The notes: a model not told the origin generated them from the sequence alone. A stretch of DNA of 64,000 bases from Halioglobus maricola (GCF_009388985.1 NZ_CP036422.1:1068501-1132500), one strand, 5' to 3'. Positions 34,965 through 44,765 are shown, numbered from the stretch's first letter. Translations and numbers: made by a program.

Positions 34965-35672
34965 CTAAAACAGGCGCCCCAGTAATGCCGTGACGGCATT
35001 CTCGACCCGCAGTATTCGCGGCCCCAGTGACACAGTGTTACAACCGGCGGCCTGCAGTTTGTCTACTTCGTAGGGTATGAATCCGCCTTCCGGCCCCACG
35101 ACCAGCAGCGTGGCACCGTCAGCGCCGCGGGGGCAGGGAGGGTGGTCTCCGGGATGTGCCAACAGGCTCTGCCTGCCTCGCACCAGATCGGGAAGCAGAT
35201 CTTCTACAAAAGGTTTGAAGCGACGGTGGCAACTCACTGGCGGCACGACGGTGTCGCGCGACTGTTCCAGACCCTGCAGCAGGTAACTGCGAATGGTTTC
35301 TTCCTCCAGCACCGGTGTTTGCCAGTAGCTCTTTTCGACCCGCAGGGAATTGATCAGATGTAACTCGGCAACGCCGAATTCGGCGACCGCCCGCAGTACG
35401 CGTCGCAGCATTTTCGGGCGCGGCAGTGCCAGCACCAGAATCAGCGGCAACTTGGCGGGTGGCAGGCGATCGAGGGTGGGTTCCAGTACTGCTACCTCGG
35501 TATTGATGGTGATGATCTTCCCCGTGCCCATGCGGCCGTTGACCTCGCCGATACGCACTGTGTCGCCAGGTTCTTTTCCGTGTACTTCCAGCAGGTGTTG
35601 CAGGCGCGCGTCGTCGATGCAAAGCAGACCATCGCTGCCGATTTCGAAGCGGGAGAACAGCAGCAGGTTCAC
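34965..35672 (-). CDS. rsmE: 16S rRNA (uracil-1498-N3)-methyltransferase RsmE
   Basis: A 235-residue SPOUT methyltransferase. The knotted SAM-binding part shows TLLVVGPEGGFIPYEVD and LGPRILRVENAV, with ENA where many relatives have ETA. The N-terminal PUA-like part includes HLLEVHGKEPGDTVRI. It methylates U1498 of 16S rRNA. The start is GTG, 1 base after the stop of rimO, so the two ribosome-modification genes form one operon. Confidence 0.96.
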   Translation of the reverse strand: MNLLLFSRFEIGSDGLLCIDDARLQHLLEVHGKEPGDTVRIGEVNGRMGTGKIITINTEVAVLEPTLDRLPPAKLPLILVLALPRPKMLRRVLRAVAEFGVAELHLINSLRVEKSYWQTPVLEEETIRSYLLQGLEQSRDTVVPPVSCHRRFKPFVEDLLPDLVRGRQSLLAHPGDHPPCPRGADGATLLVVGPEGGFIPYEVDKLQAAGCNTVSLGPRILRVENAVTALLGRLF

Positions 35673-35673
35673 G

Positions 35674-36996
35674 CTACCCGGCCCACAGGTCGTATTCGTC
35701 GGCAGCGGTCACCTCAGCCTCGACAAAATCGCCGGGGTTCAGGTCGGTGGCGCCCTCGAGGAAAACACGGCCGTCGATCTCCGGGGCGTCGCCCTGGGAG
35801 CGGCCGATGGCGCCCTGTTCATCTACTTCGTCGATCAGAATTTCGATAGTGGCGCCGACTTTCTGTTGCAACTTATTCGCGCTGATTTGCTGTTGCAGTG
35901 CCATGAACCGCTCCCAGCGCTCCTTCTTGACCTCTGCCGGTACGTGATCGGGGAGTTCGTTGGCCCTGGCGCCTTTCACCGGCGAGTATTCGAAGCAGCC
36001 AACGCGGTCGAGTTGGGCCTCTTCAATGAAGTCCAGCAGAGTCTCGAAGTCCTGATCAGTTTCTCCAGGAAAGCCCACGATGAAGGTACTGCGCAAGGTG
36101 ATATCAGGACAATCCCGGCGCCAGGCAGCGATCCGTTCCAGGGCTTTCTCTGCAGCAGCGGGGCGCTTCATGCGCTTGAGCACCTCTGGGCTGCCGTGCT
36201 GTAGGGGCACGTCCAGGTAGGGCAGTATTTTACCGTCTGCCATCAAGGGGATGACTTTGTCGACATGGGGGTAGGGGTAGACGTAGTGCAGGCGCACCCA
36301 TACGCCGAACTCACCAAGCGCTTCGCAGAGCTGCTGCATATGGGTCTTCAATGGGCGGCCGTTCCAGAAGCCGGTGCGAAACTTGGTGTCTATACCGTAG
36401 GCGCTGGTGTCTTGTGATATCACCAACAGCTCACGCACGCCGGCGCGAACAAGCCGTTCTGCCTCATCCATGACATCGCCGATAGGTCGGCTCACCAAAT
36501 CGCCGCGCATGTCCGGAATGATGCAGAAACTGCAGCGGTGGTTACAGCCTTCGGAAATTTTCAGGTAGGCGTAGTGACGGGGGGTGAGTTTCACACCCTG
36601 CGGTGGCACCAGGTCGGTATATGGGTCGTGATTCGTTACCGGAGGCACCCAGTCGTGCACTGCGCCAACTACTTCTTCGTAGGCGGCAGGTCCCGTCACC
36701 GAGAGCACCTTGGGGTGCAGCTCCTGAATCACCTGAGCATCGTCGCCCTTGCCCATGCACCCGGTCACGATAACCTTACCGTTCTCTTTCATGGCCTCGC
36801 CAATGGCGTCCAGAGATTCCTGCTTGGCGCTGTCGATAAACCCGCAGGTGTTGACCACCACGACTTCCGCGTCATGGTAGCTGGGCACGATGTCGTAGCC
36901 ATCCATTTTTAACTGGGTGAGGATGCGCTCGGAATCTACCAGGGCCTTGGGGCAGCCGAGGGATATGAAGCCGACTTTGTTAGTACTGTTGGTCAT
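35674..36996 (-). CDS. rimO: Ribosomal protein S12 methylthiotransferase RimO
   Basis: A 440-residue radical SAM enzyme. The N-terminal UPF0004 domain provides Cys15, Cys51 and Cys80 for one iron-sulfur cluster; the radical SAM motif CNHRCSFC gives Cys151, Cys155 and Cys158 for the other. A C-terminal TRAM domain ([20 protein letters not shown]) follows. RimO adds a methylthio group to Asp of ribosomal protein S12. [14 protein letters not shown] and [11 protein letters not shown] fit RimO rather than MiaB. The ATG at 36996 begins the conserved part; the frame is open to 37110 but with no family support. Confidence 0.97.
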   Translation of the reverse strand: MTNSTNKVGFISLGCPKALVDSERILTQLKMDGYDIVPSYHDAEVVVVNTCGFIDSAKQESLDAIGEAMKENGKVIVTGCMGKGDDAQVIQELHPKVLSVTGPAAYEEVVGAVHDWVPPVTNHDPYTDLVPPQGVKLTPRHYAYLKISEGCNHRCSFCIIPDMRGDLVSRPIGDVMDEAERLVRAGVRELLVISQDTSAYGIDTKFRTGFWNGRPLKTHMQQLCEALGEFGVWVRLHYVYPYPHVDKVIPLMADGKILPYLDVPLQHGSPEVLKRMKRPAAAEKALERIAAWRRDCPDITLRSTFIVGFPGETDQDFETLLDFIEEAQLDRVGCFEYSPVKGARANELPDHVPAEVKKERWERFMALQQQISANKLQQKVGATIEILIDEVDEQGAIGRSQGDAPEIDGRVFLEGATDLNPGDFVEAEVTAADEYDLWAG

Positions 36997-37261
36997 ATGG
37001 GGGCATGTCCAGCGGACTGTTGAGGGCGCGAGTATACAGAATTCGGGAAGATTCGGTATGTAAGCGTTGTTTAATCTGATAGCCATCGATCCCGCGTTTG
37101 TGCGAGCCAATGTTGGTTACGAGTTTGAAGCCAACGCAGAATCCTTGGGGATTTCTACCGCTGGCATGATCGGCAGGCTATTGAATTTCAGGGGTGAACA
37201 GCTAGCCCCCTTAGCGGTGATCATTACAGCATCTGGACGCAGTTGTACCTCTGTGCCGCAG

Positions 37262-38434
37262 TTACCCCAGAGCCGCTATCTCTTCGCCCAGCACCTTCAG
37301 GAAGTTCGCGCCTACAGCGCCGTCGATGACCCGATGGTCACAGGAGAGCGTGGCTGTGACCACGGTGGCAATCGCGAGTTCGCCTGCCTTTACCACGGCT
37401 TTTTGAGTGCCTTTCCCCAATGCAAGAATGGCCCCCATAGGCGGGTTCACGATCGCCGTGAAGTTGTCGATACCGAACATTCCCAGGTTGGACACGGTGA
37501 AACTACCACCGCTCAGGTCTTCGCGGCTGAGTGAGCCATTGCGGGCGCGCTCAGCCAGCTCGGCGGTTGCCACTGCTATGTCTTGTGGCGACAAATTTTG
37601 TACTGCGCGAAGGGTTGCCGGATAGAGCCCATCTTCGGTTGCGATCGCGACGGCCACGTTGGCATCGCTAAACTGGTGGATAGCACCGTCGATGAAATTC
37701 ACATTAACCCGGGGTTCCCGTTGCAGCGCCTGGGCCACGCACTTGACCAACAAGTCGTTTACTGAGACTCGAGTTGAAGCGTTCGTGTTGAGCGTTTCGC
37801 GGTATGCCAGCAGGGTGTCCAGTTCGAAGTCGACGCTGAGGTAGAAGTGGGGAATGTCCTGCTTGGCCTGGGTCAGGCGTTTGGCAATGGTCTGGCGGGT
37901 GGCCGAGAGCGGCGTGATTTCCACGCCTGAATCTGTCTCTGGCTCTGAGCCGCTGACCGCGGCGCGCACATCGTCCTCGGTAATACGGCCGCGGCGGCCG
38001 GTGCCGGTCACAGTGTTCAAGTCTACGCCCAGTTCGGCAGCGAGATTGCGCACAGCCGGCGCGGAACGCGTTGCGGCATCTCCTCCGGGGGCTGCCGTTG
38101 ACGAGGCTGTTGGTTTTTCAGCTGGCTCGGCCTTGGTCTCCTCACTGCCAAACCCGGCTATGAAACTGTCGATACTCGCATCGTCTACGGTGTCTGCGGC
38201 AATGACGCCCAGCAGGGCACCCACGGGGCGTGCCTCGCCTTCTTCTACCAGAATACGGCGCAACACACCGTCAGCGGGAGATTCCCAGACATTGACGATT
38301 TTGTCTGACTCCATTTCGAGAATTTCTTCGCCCTTGGCCACGGTATCGCCGACGGCTTTATTCCAGATGTTCACGGTGCCTTCGACCATTTCTATGCCCC
38401 ACTTGGGCACCGCAATGGCGGTGATATCGCTCAT
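37262..38434 (-). CDS. 2-oxoacid dehydrogenase E2 (dihydrolipoamide acyltransferase)
   Basis: A 390-residue protein with a lipoyl domain (Lys45 in EMESDKIVNVWESP), a linker of Ala/Pro/Thr, a peripheral subunit-binding domain (APAVRNLAAELGVDLNTVTG, GRITEDDV) and the catalytic acyltransferase domain with SCDHRVIDGAVGANFL, whose His and Asp are the active site. It forms the core of a pyruvate, acetoin or branched-chain type complex. The ATG overlaps the E1 beta stop by 4 bases. No E3 lipoamide dehydrogenase is found here, so the complex probably uses a shared one. The substrate cannot be set from sequence alone. Confidence 0.94.
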   Translation of the reverse strand: MSDITAIAVPKWGIEMVEGTVNIWNKAVGDTVAKGEEILEMESDKIVNVWESPADGVLRRILVEEGEARPVGALLGVIAADTVDDASIDSFIAGFGSEETKAEPAEKPTASSTAAPGGDAATRSAPAVRNLAAELGVDLNTVTGTGRRGRITEDDVRAAVSGSEPETDSGVEITPLSATRQTIAKRLTQAKQDIPHFYLSVDFELDTLLAYRETLNTNASTRVSVNDLLVKCVAQALQREPRVNVNFIDGAIHQFSDANVAVAIATEDGLYPATLRAVQNLSPQDIAVATAELAERARNGSLSREDLSGGSFTVSNLGMFGIDNFTAIVNPPMGAILALGKGTQKAVVKAGELAIATVVTATLSCDHRVIDGAVGANFLKVLGEEIAALG

Positions 38435-39438
38435 GCCATGGTCTCCTTGATGGCGGTTATGATCTTGCCGGCATCGGGGATATACGCCGCTTCAAGTTCG
38501 GGCGAGAAGGGGGTGGGGCTGTGAGGTGCGCACACCTGTTTAATGGGGCCCTTGAGTGAGCTGAATGCCTTGTCCGCAGCGAGGCCGGCGATGTCGGCGG
38601 TCAAGCCACAGCGAGGAGGGGCTTCATCCACGACTACGAGGCGACCCGTCGCTTCAACGCTTTCAAGAATTGCCGCTGTATCCAGCGGTGAGGTGGTGCG
38701 CGGGTCGATCAAGTCACAGCTGATACCTTCGGCTTCCAGCATGTCAATTGCCTGGGCCGCACGTGGCACCATCTGGCCGAAAGCGACCACAGTGCAGTCG
38801 TCTCCCTCGCGAACGAAGGCTGCCTCGCCGAAGGGGATGGTGTACATCTCATCGGGGACCTCGCAGGCCTCCTGGTACAGCACCTTGGGCTCGAAGAACA
38901 ATACCGGGTCGTCATCGGCGATGGCTTGCAGCAACAAACCCTTGGCGTCATACGCGTTGGACGGTACGACAACTTTCAGGCCGGGGAATGATGTCATGAT
39001 CTGGTACATGGCCTGGCTGTGCTGGCCAGCGGCGGAAAAGCCGCCGCCAGCGGCAAAGCGGATGACCGCAGGGCACGTGCTTTTGCCGCCGAACATATAG
39101 CGGAACTTGCCCATCTGATTGACGATCTGATCCATACATACGCCGATAAAATCGGCGAACATGATTTCAGCAACCGGTCGCATGCCTACCAGAGCAGCGC
39201 CGGCGGCGGCGCCCACAATAGCGGATTCTGAGATCGGGGTATCGATACAGCGATTGGGGCCGAAGGCCTTATACAGGCCGGTGGTAACGCCGAACACGCC
39301 GCCGACTTCGCCGACTTTGCCACTGGGGCTGCCGTTGCAGCCTGCCACGTCTTCACCGATCACGAACACACTATCATCCGCAGCCATTGCCTGGTGCAGC
39401 GCCTCATTGATGGCGTCGCGCATTGTTTTCTCTGCCAT
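38431..39438 (-). CDS. 2-oxoacid dehydrogenase E1 beta subunit
   Basis: A 335-residue transketolase-like protein with FVIGEDVAGCNG, the RCIDTPISESAIVGAAAGAA region and VVVVDEAPPRCGLTADI near the C-terminal domain. It pairs with the alpha subunit to bind thiamine diphosphate. The ATG at 39438 has GAGGAG upstream; an in-frame ATG at 39516 lies inside the alpha gene. It is 13 bases from the E1 alpha stop and overlaps the E2 start by 4 bases. Confidence 0.95.
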   Translation of the reverse strand: MAEKTMRDAINEALHQAMAADDSVFVIGEDVAGCNGSPSGKVGEVGGVFGVTTGLYKAFGPNRCIDTPISESAIVGAAAGAALVGMRPVAEIMFADFIGVCMDQIVNQMGKFRYMFGGKSTCPAVIRFAAGGGFSAAGQHSQAMYQIMTSFPGLKVVVPSNAYDAKGLLLQAIADDDPVLFFEPKVLYQEACEVPDEMYTIPFGEAAFVREGDDCTVVAFGQMVPRAAQAIDMLEAEGISCDLIDPRTTSPLDTAAILESVEATGRLVVVDEAPPRCGLTADIAGLAADKAFSSLKGPIKQVCAPHSPTPFSPELEAAYIPDAGKIITAIKETMA

Positions 39439-39451
39439 GTTCTTATACTCC

Positions 39452-40429
39452 TCAGGCGGCGCCGTAGTTGATATAGACGTCTTCAGTGACTTGTTCCGGG
39501 GTCGGACGTGCAGCACTCTTGGCAGCGCTAACCGCCTGTTCGATCAGTGTCATTACTTCGGCGTCAATAGCATCCAGTTCGGACTGTTCGAGATCACCGG
39601 TTTCCGCCATACGGGCGCGGAAGTTTTTCAGGCAGCAGGCGTTTTCTCGCAGGTCCTTGACTTCTCCTTCGGCGCGATAGTGTTCGGGGTCGCCTACGAA
39701 GTGGCCGTGGAATCGGCCCATCTCTGCGAACACGCCAGCAGGTCCGTTGCCGTCCCTGGCGTGAGCTATGGCTTTGCCCGCAGCTTCATAGACAGAGAAA
39801 AAGTCTGAGCCATCGGCGACAAAGACGGGGAAGCCGAAGCTCTCGGTGCGCGCCTTGAGGTCGTCGCAACCGACCGCGTACTCGATGTTGGTGTGTTCTG
39901 AGTAGTAGTTATTTTCAATCACGAAGACCGCCGGTACTTGCAGTACCACGGCCATGTTCATCGCCTCGAAACAGGTACCCTGGTTGACCGATCCGTCACC
40001 GGAGAATGAAATTGAAACGCAGCCGTTGTCGCGAATTTTCGCGGCGAGCGCGGCTCCGACAGAAATAGGTGGGCCGCCGGCGACAATGCCGTTGGCGCCA
40101 AGGATGCCCTTGTCGACATCTGCCACATGCATGGAGCCGCCCTTGCCCTTGCACAAGCCCTCGGAGGAACCAAACAGCTCCGCCATCATGCCCATGACAT
40201 CTGCGCCCTTGGCGATACAGTGGCCGTGACCGCGGTGGGTAGAAATGATGGCGTCGTCGTCACTGAGATGCTCGCAGACACCAACCGCGTTGGCTTCCTG
40301 GCCGGTGTACAAGTGTGTAAAACCAGCGATCTGGCCATTCATGATTTCGACGTGGGTGCGATCTTCGAATTCGCGAATGGTCTTCATCTGGCGATACGCA
40401 CGCAATAGTGCTGCTTTATCAAGAGACAT
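39452..40429 (-). CDS. 2-oxoacid dehydrogenase E1 alpha subunit
   Basis: A 325-residue protein with the thiamine diphosphate motif GDGSVNQGTCFEAMNMA, ending at the IENN pair, as in E1 alpha of acetoin and pyruvate dehydrogenases. STHRGHGHCIAKG and GKGGSMHVADVDKG are also conserved. It decarboxylates a 2-oxoacid or acetoin and passes the acyl group to E2. AAGGAGAG lies just before the ATG. The gene follows a ThuA-like gene by 32 bases and may share its transcript. Confidence 0.95.
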   Translation of the reverse strand: MSLDKAALLRAYRQMKTIREFEDRTHVEIMNGQIAGFTHLYTGQEANAVGVCEHLSDDDAIISTHRGHGHCIAKGADVMGMMAELFGSSEGLCKGKGGSMHVADVDKGILGANGIVAGGPPISVGAALAAKIRDNGCVSISFSGDGSVNQGTCFEAMNMAVVLQVPAVFVIENNYYSEHTNIEYAVGCDDLKARTESFGFPVFVADGSDFFSVYEAAGKAIAHARDGNGPAGVFAEMGRFHGHFVGDPEHYRAEGEVKDLRENACCLKNFRARMAETGDLEQSELDAIDAEVMTLIEQAVSAAKSAARPTPEQVTEDVYINYGAA

Positions 40430-40461
40430 GATTCTCTCCTTGGAGTAGTCGGGTGGCTGGG

Positions 40462-41211
40462 CTAGAGGGTTCCCATGGCCCAGCGAATGCCACGGCGTAG
40501 CAATTCGTAGTATTCGTCGGTTTTCCAGGCGCCGAACTCAGGTTCCGGGTACTCCTCGATATGGGGTTGCATATCGTACTTGCCCCGGCAGTGACCAAGA
40601 GTTAGGTAAAGCACTTCGCCGGCACCATAAGGGCGAAGATACATGCAGGAGCGGGGTGTGTCGGTTTCCCAGTCATCCTCGACAAAGCCTTCGGTTTTGC
40701 CGTTCCAGTGGGTATGGAGCAATGTCGTTTGCTCACCGTGGTGTTCGCTGAGATACAACTCGTCGTCGACGGTGAAGGGTTGCAAGCCAGTTACCAGCGG
40801 GTGGTCGGGTTCGGTAATGTTCACTGTGTAGGGCTGGATCGGCGGATGAGACAGGAATTGGCTGCCGAGCAGCTCCATAAACGCAGGGTTCTCGCGAGGG
40901 CAATCCACCCGGCCGTCATCGAGGAAGCGAAGAATGGAATTGGTGCCGTGCAGTGCGAGCCAGCGTCCACCGTTTCGTACGCGCTCACACAGCCGCTCGG
41001 TCTGAGCCGCAGTGGGCATCACGTCACAGGTATAGGTGACGATGAAGTCGGCTGCACAGATGGCATCGATATCACCATAGTCAGGCCCCACTTCCACTTT
41101 CAGGCGCGGTTGTTCGGCAATCAGTTTGAGAATTTCGAGACGGGCATAGTCGATGTTGTGGTACTTGCCGCCCGCCACGAGGTAGACGTCTATTCGGTCG
41201 CTCTTAGCCAT
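40462..41211 (-). CDS. ThuA-like domain protein
   Basis: About 249 residues with the ThuA (trehalose-utilisation-like) glutamine-amidotransferase-like fold: DVYLVAGGKYHNIDYA, the strand ADFIVTYTCDVMP, NGGRWLALHGTNS and EVLYLTLGHCRGKYDM. The true activity of the family is unsettled. The start is uncertain: ATG 41211 begins the conserved part but has a weak ribosome binding site, while ATG 41238 has AGGGTG directly before it. Its closeness to the E1 alpha gene suggests an operon. Confidence 0.85.
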   Translation of the reverse strand: MAKSDRIDVYLVAGGKYHNIDYARLEILKLIAEQPRLKVEVGPDYGDIDAICAADFIVTYTCDVMPTAAQTERLCERVRNGGRWLALHGTNSILRFLDDGRVDCPRENPAFMELLGSQFLSHPPIQPYTVNITEPDHPLVTGLQPFTVDDELYLSEHHGEQTTLLHTHWNGKTEGFVEDDWETDTPRSCMYLRPYGAGEVLYLTLGHCRGKYDMQPHIEEYPEPEFGAWKTDEYYELLRRGIRWAMGTL

Positions 41212-41386
41212 AGCTGTCACCCACGGAAAGTGGGACATCACCCTGTTTATTCTTAGTGGCAAGAAAAGTATCACGCACCTTGCGAAAAAACAAACAGCAT
41301 TGACTGTATTTTTTATTGTGCAGGGGCGCCTTGCTGTGGATGCGCCCGCTTCCTACACTGGAGCCCATTCTGGAGAGGGGGAAAGT

Positions 41387-42163
41387 ATGTCGATTTCAGT
41401 AGAAAAGCAGGGCCAGATTGCAGTTATTACCCTGGCTCGGCCTGAGGTACGCAATGCTGTAGATGGCCCGACTGCTGCGGCCCTGGCTGATGCGTTTCGT
41501 GAATTTGATGCCGATCCGGAACTCGCAGTGGCGGTGTTTCATGGCGCCAACGGCATGTTTTGCGCCGGTGCCGATTTGAAAGCGATCGCCTCTGAAGCCG
41601 CGGCCAATCGGCTAGTCTCCGAGGGCGATGGGCCGATGGGGCCGTCGCGAATGCTTCTCTCCAAGCCGGTTGTCGCTGCCATTTCTGGCCATGCTGTGGC
41701 GGGTGGCCTTGAGCTGGCCCTGTGGTGCGACCTGCGCGTGGTTGAGGAGGACGCCATTATGGGAGTGTTCTGCCGTCGCTGGGGTGTACCTTTGATTGAC
41801 GGCGGTACCGTGCGCCTGCCTCGCCTGATTGGACACAGCCGTGCGCTGGATTTGATTCTTACGGGACGGCCGGTGGCGGCTGATGAAGCGCTCGCGATGG
41901 GGCTGGCAAATCGTGTGGTCCCTGCCGGCGAAGCTCTGGCGCGAGCACTGGCGTTGGCGGAGCAGCTGGCCAGCTTTCCCCAGACTTGTCTGCGCTCAGA
42001 TCGCCTGAGTGCCTACGAGCAATGGGATCTGGAGTACGCAGCGGCAATGACCAATGAGTTCGAACGGGGTATGCAGGTCGTCGCGTCGCGTGAAACTGTG
42101 GAGGGGGCTACCCGCTTTGCCCTCGGCGCCGGGCGGCATGGAAAATTTGAAGACAACGCCTAG
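41387..42163 (+). CDS. Crotonase / enoyl-CoA hydratase family protein
   Basis: A 258-residue crotonase-fold protein with GMFCAGADLKAIA (oxyanion hole) and AVAGGLELALWCDLRV, which holds the first catalytic Glu position. Where typical hydratases carry the second Glu (FGQPE), this reads GVFCRRWG, so the second Glu is absent. This suggests a different crotonase reaction or weak hydratase activity. The ATG at 41387 is preceded by GGAGAGGGGG. It is monocistronic, divergent from the ThuA gene and 1 base from the converging DUF2244 gene. Confidence 0.9.
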   Translation: MSISVEKQGQIAVITLARPEVRNAVDGPTAAALADAFREFDADPELAVAVFHGANGMFCAGADLKAIASEAAANRLVSEGDGPMGPSRMLLSKPVVAAISGHAVAGGLELALWCDLRVVEEDAIMGVFCRRWGVPLIDGGTVRLPRLIGHSRALDLILTGRPVAADEALAMGLANRVVPAGEALARALALAEQLASFPQTCLRSDRLSAYEQWDLEYAAAMTNEFERGMQVVASRETVEGATRFALGAGRHGKFEDNA

Positions 42164-42164
42164 G

Positions 42165-42683
42165 CTAGAAGTCGCGTTTGCCGGGCGCGCTGTGGGTGTC
42201 CACGCGAATCTCCTGGCGCAGTAGCGCTATCAGCTCACGAGCATCGTCCGGGGAGAGGAATTCACCCAGGGGCACTGTTTCTTCTGTGCCGTGTAGTGAG
42301 AGCTTTGGGCTGTCGTGGGGCCGACGTTCAGGGGTTATATCGAGCCCCGTGGTGTCGCGGGCGAACTGCCAGCTCTGGCGCGGGTAGTAGTGACCCTTGT
42401 CGATGCGCACCTTGTCCTCGCTCAGGGTGATCACGTGGCGGTACTGCAGTTTCCAATTCACATAGTAGAGCGCACTACCGAGAGCCAGCAATTCCAGGCC
42501 GGCGAAGGGCAGAATTGGCCAGGCGCCAAGCAGGGTAAAACCAATGGCTGCTCCCAGTGAGGGGACACAAAGGGCCAGAAGCACATACAGATTGTTGCGC
42601 CAGTTGGAAGAGTGATTGGGCTTGGCGACGATCGTAAGCGCGCTGCCTTTTCGACTAGTGGTAACCAGAGTTATCGCCTCCAT
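42165..42683 (-). CDS. DUF2244 membrane protein
   Basis: A 172-residue protein with two adjacent hydrophobic segments at about residues 33-75 (YVLLALCVPSLGAAIGFTLL and ILPFAGLELLALGSALYYV) and a C-terminal cytoplasmic part with SWQFARDTTGLDI. This arrangement matches DUF2244, whose function is unknown. It converges with the crotonase gene and diverges from the sulfurtransferase gene. Confidence 0.85.
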   Translation of the reverse strand: MEAITLVTTSRKGSALTIVAKPNHSSNWRNNLYVLLALCVPSLGAAIGFTLLGAWPILPFAGLELLALGSALYYVNWKLQYRHVITLSEDKVRIDKGHYYPRQSWQFARDTTGLDITPERRPHDSPKLSLHGTEETVPLGEFLSPDDARELIALLRQEIRVDTHSAPGKRDF

Positions 42684-42758
42684 TCAGGTGTCTATTCTAG
42701 TGAAAAATGGCTGTGTCGCATACTATCTGACGTTACTCCCATTCAGCAGGAGCTAATT

Positions 42759-43559
42759 TTGAATCGAGCGATGTTAGTCAGTCCATCCGACCTCTCTGTC
42801 AGCAGTCAACATGTGATCGTTGATTGCCGCTTTAACCTCGCAGACAAGGGGGAGGGTGAGCGCTTGTATCTTGAAGGCCATGTAGCAGGTGCTGTCTATC
42901 TGGATCTGGAGAGACACCTGTCGGCCCCGGTGGCAGAGCATGGCGGCCGTCATCCCCTGCCTGTCCCGGCGGATTTCATTGCCACCCTGGCCAGCGTCGG
43001 TATCGGCCCGGACACGGAGGTAGTGGCCTATGACGCAAATCGCCTGGCGTATGCGACACGGCTGTGGTGGATGATGCGCAGCATTGGGTATCGAGCGCCG
43101 CGCCTGCTGGACGGTGGCTATGGCGCCTGGGTGGAGGCGGATGGTGCCATAGAGGCCGGTGCCAGCAGCAGTGAGCCAGCCGTCCCTGGACGGGGTGCGT
43201 TCACAGGCGCGTGTGATATCGACGGCCTGCGCGAGGCACAAAGTGACGGCGCAATCCTGGTCGATTCCCGGGAGGAACGACGGTACCAGGGGCTGGAGGA
43301 GCCCATTGATCCGGTGGCGGGGCATATTCCCGGCGCGGTTAATCACCCCTGGCAGGGCGTCACCGACGCCAGTGGCCGGGTACGAGATCAGGCTCAACTA
43401 CGCGCGCATTGGGGCGATACACTGGAAGCGGAAAAGCTCGTGGTGTACTGCGGCTCTGGTGTCACCGCCTGCGTAAACCTGTTTTCCCTGGCCCTGCTGG
43501 GTCGGGATGATGCGACACTTTATGCGGGCAGTTGGAGTGACTGGTGCAGCTATCTTTAA
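42759..43559 (+). CDS. sseA: Thiosulfate/3-mercaptopyruvate sulfurtransferase
   Basis: A 266-residue protein of two rhodanese domains. The second has the active loop VVYCGSGVTACVN; the CGSGVT form is usual for 3-mercaptopyruvate-type enzymes. The first domain carries EGHVAGAVYLDLE and YDANRLAYATRLWWM. It transfers sulfur to a thiol or cyanide acceptor in the cytoplasm. TTG 42759 is preferred as start because AGGAG lies six bases before it; ATG 42771 is the alternative. The open frame further upstream overlaps the divergent gene. Confidence 0.93.
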   Translation: MNRAMLVSPSDLSVSSQHVIVDCRFNLADKGEGERLYLEGHVAGAVYLDLERHLSAPVAEHGGRHPLPVPADFIATLASVGIGPDTEVVAYDANRLAYATRLWWMMRSIGYRAPRLLDGGYGAWVEADGAIEAGASSSEPAVPGRGAFTGACDIDGLREAQSDGAILVDSREERRYQGLEEPIDPVAGHIPGAVNHPWQGVTDASGRVRDQAQLRAHWGDTLEAEKLVVYCGSGVTACVNLFSLALLGRDDATLYAGSWSDWCSYL

Positions 43560-43655
43560 TGCGTACCTATAAATGTATACACAAACCGGGCTAGGCCCAC
43601 GGAGCGCCCTGAGGTAAAATGCGCGCCTTTTTTGCGACCAGCCGAGCGACCAGCA

Positions 43656-44754
43656 ATGCTTGAGATAAATCCACTGAATCAGAAACTCAAAGATATCGAG
43701 GCGCGTACCGACGTGCTTAGGGGGTATCTTTGACTTCGCTAATCGCAAGGAACGACTGGCAGAGGTAGAGCTTGAGCTGGCTGAACCCGGTGTCTGGGAC
43801 GATCCAACCCGGGCGCAGGAACTCGGCCGTGAGCAATCGTCTCTCGAGGCCATTGTCCATACGATCGAAAACCTCGACTCTGGCGCAGCTGATTCAGCGG
43901 ACCTGCTGGAAATGGCAGCGGCTGAAGATGACGAAGACACCGTGGCCGAGGTGGAAGCTGACATCAACGCCATGCTGAGCCAGCTCGAACAGCTGGAATT
44001 TCGCCGCATGTTCAGCGGTGAGATGGACGCGAGCAACGCATATCTGGATATTCAGGCTGGCTCCGGCGGCACCGAAGCGCAGGATTGGGCTGAAATGTTG
44101 CTGCGCATGTATCTGCGCTGGGCTGACGACAAAGGCTTCAAGGCGGAGCTGGTGGAATGCAGCGCGGGCGATGTGGCGGGGATCAAGAGCGCTACTATCA
44201 ATATAGAAGGCGAATACGCGTTTGGATGGCTGCGCACCGAGATCGGCGTGCATCGCCTGGTGCGCAAATCGCCGTTCGATTCAGGGAACCGGCGCCACAC
44301 GTCGTTCACAGCTGTCTTTGCTTCTCCGGAAATCGACGACAATATCGAGATCGAAATCGATCCCTCTGATGTTCGTACCGATACTTATCGCGCATCCGGT
44401 GCCGGCGGGCAGCACGTGAACAAGACAGATTCGGCTGTGCGCCTGACTCACGAGCCCAGCGGTATCGTGGTGCAGTGCCAAAGCCAGCGCTCCCAGCACC
44501 AGAACCGGGACAAAGCCTGGAAGATGCTGCGCGCCAAGTTGTATGAGCAGGAAGTGATGAAGCGCCAGGAAGCGGCGCAGGCCAGCGAGGACAGCAAGTC
44601 CGATATTGGCTGGGGCAGCCAGATTCGCTCCTATGTGCTGGATGATTCGCGGGTCAAGGACCTGCGTACCGGCGTGGAAACCAGTAATACCCAGGCGGTG
44701 CTGGATGGCAGCATCGACCAGTTTATTGAGGCCTCGCTAAAGAGCGGGCTATAA
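43656..44754 (+). CDS. prfB: Peptide chain release factor 2 with programmed +1 frameshift
   Basis: RF2 is made from two frames: 25 codons from ATG 43656 to CTT 43728-43730, then a +1 shift at the UGA (43731-43733) into the frame ending at 44754. The full product is 365 residues, the usual RF2 length. The SPF stop-codon recognition motif (RKSPFDSG) and the GGQ motif ([19 protein letters not shown]) are intact. It releases nascent chains at UGA and UAA. lysS follows 11 bases later, the usual gammaproteobacterial arrangement. Confidence 0.98.
43719..43734 (+). promoter_or_regulatory. prfB: Programmed +1 frameshift site of prfB
   Basis: The sequence AGGGGGTATCTTTGAC is identical to the E. coli site. 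An internal Shine-Dalgarno-like AGGGGG stands three bases before the CTT slippery codon, followed by UGA and C. Slow reading of UGA when RF2 is scarce promotes the shift, giving autoregulation. Confidence 0.97.
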
Positions 44755-44765
44755 AGAGAGAGATC

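Noticed and set aside
37067..37534. Plus-strand frame in the gap between rimO and the E2 gene
   Set aside because: Most of it is antisense to the E2 gene, and the first 65 codons show no motif or ribosome binding site.
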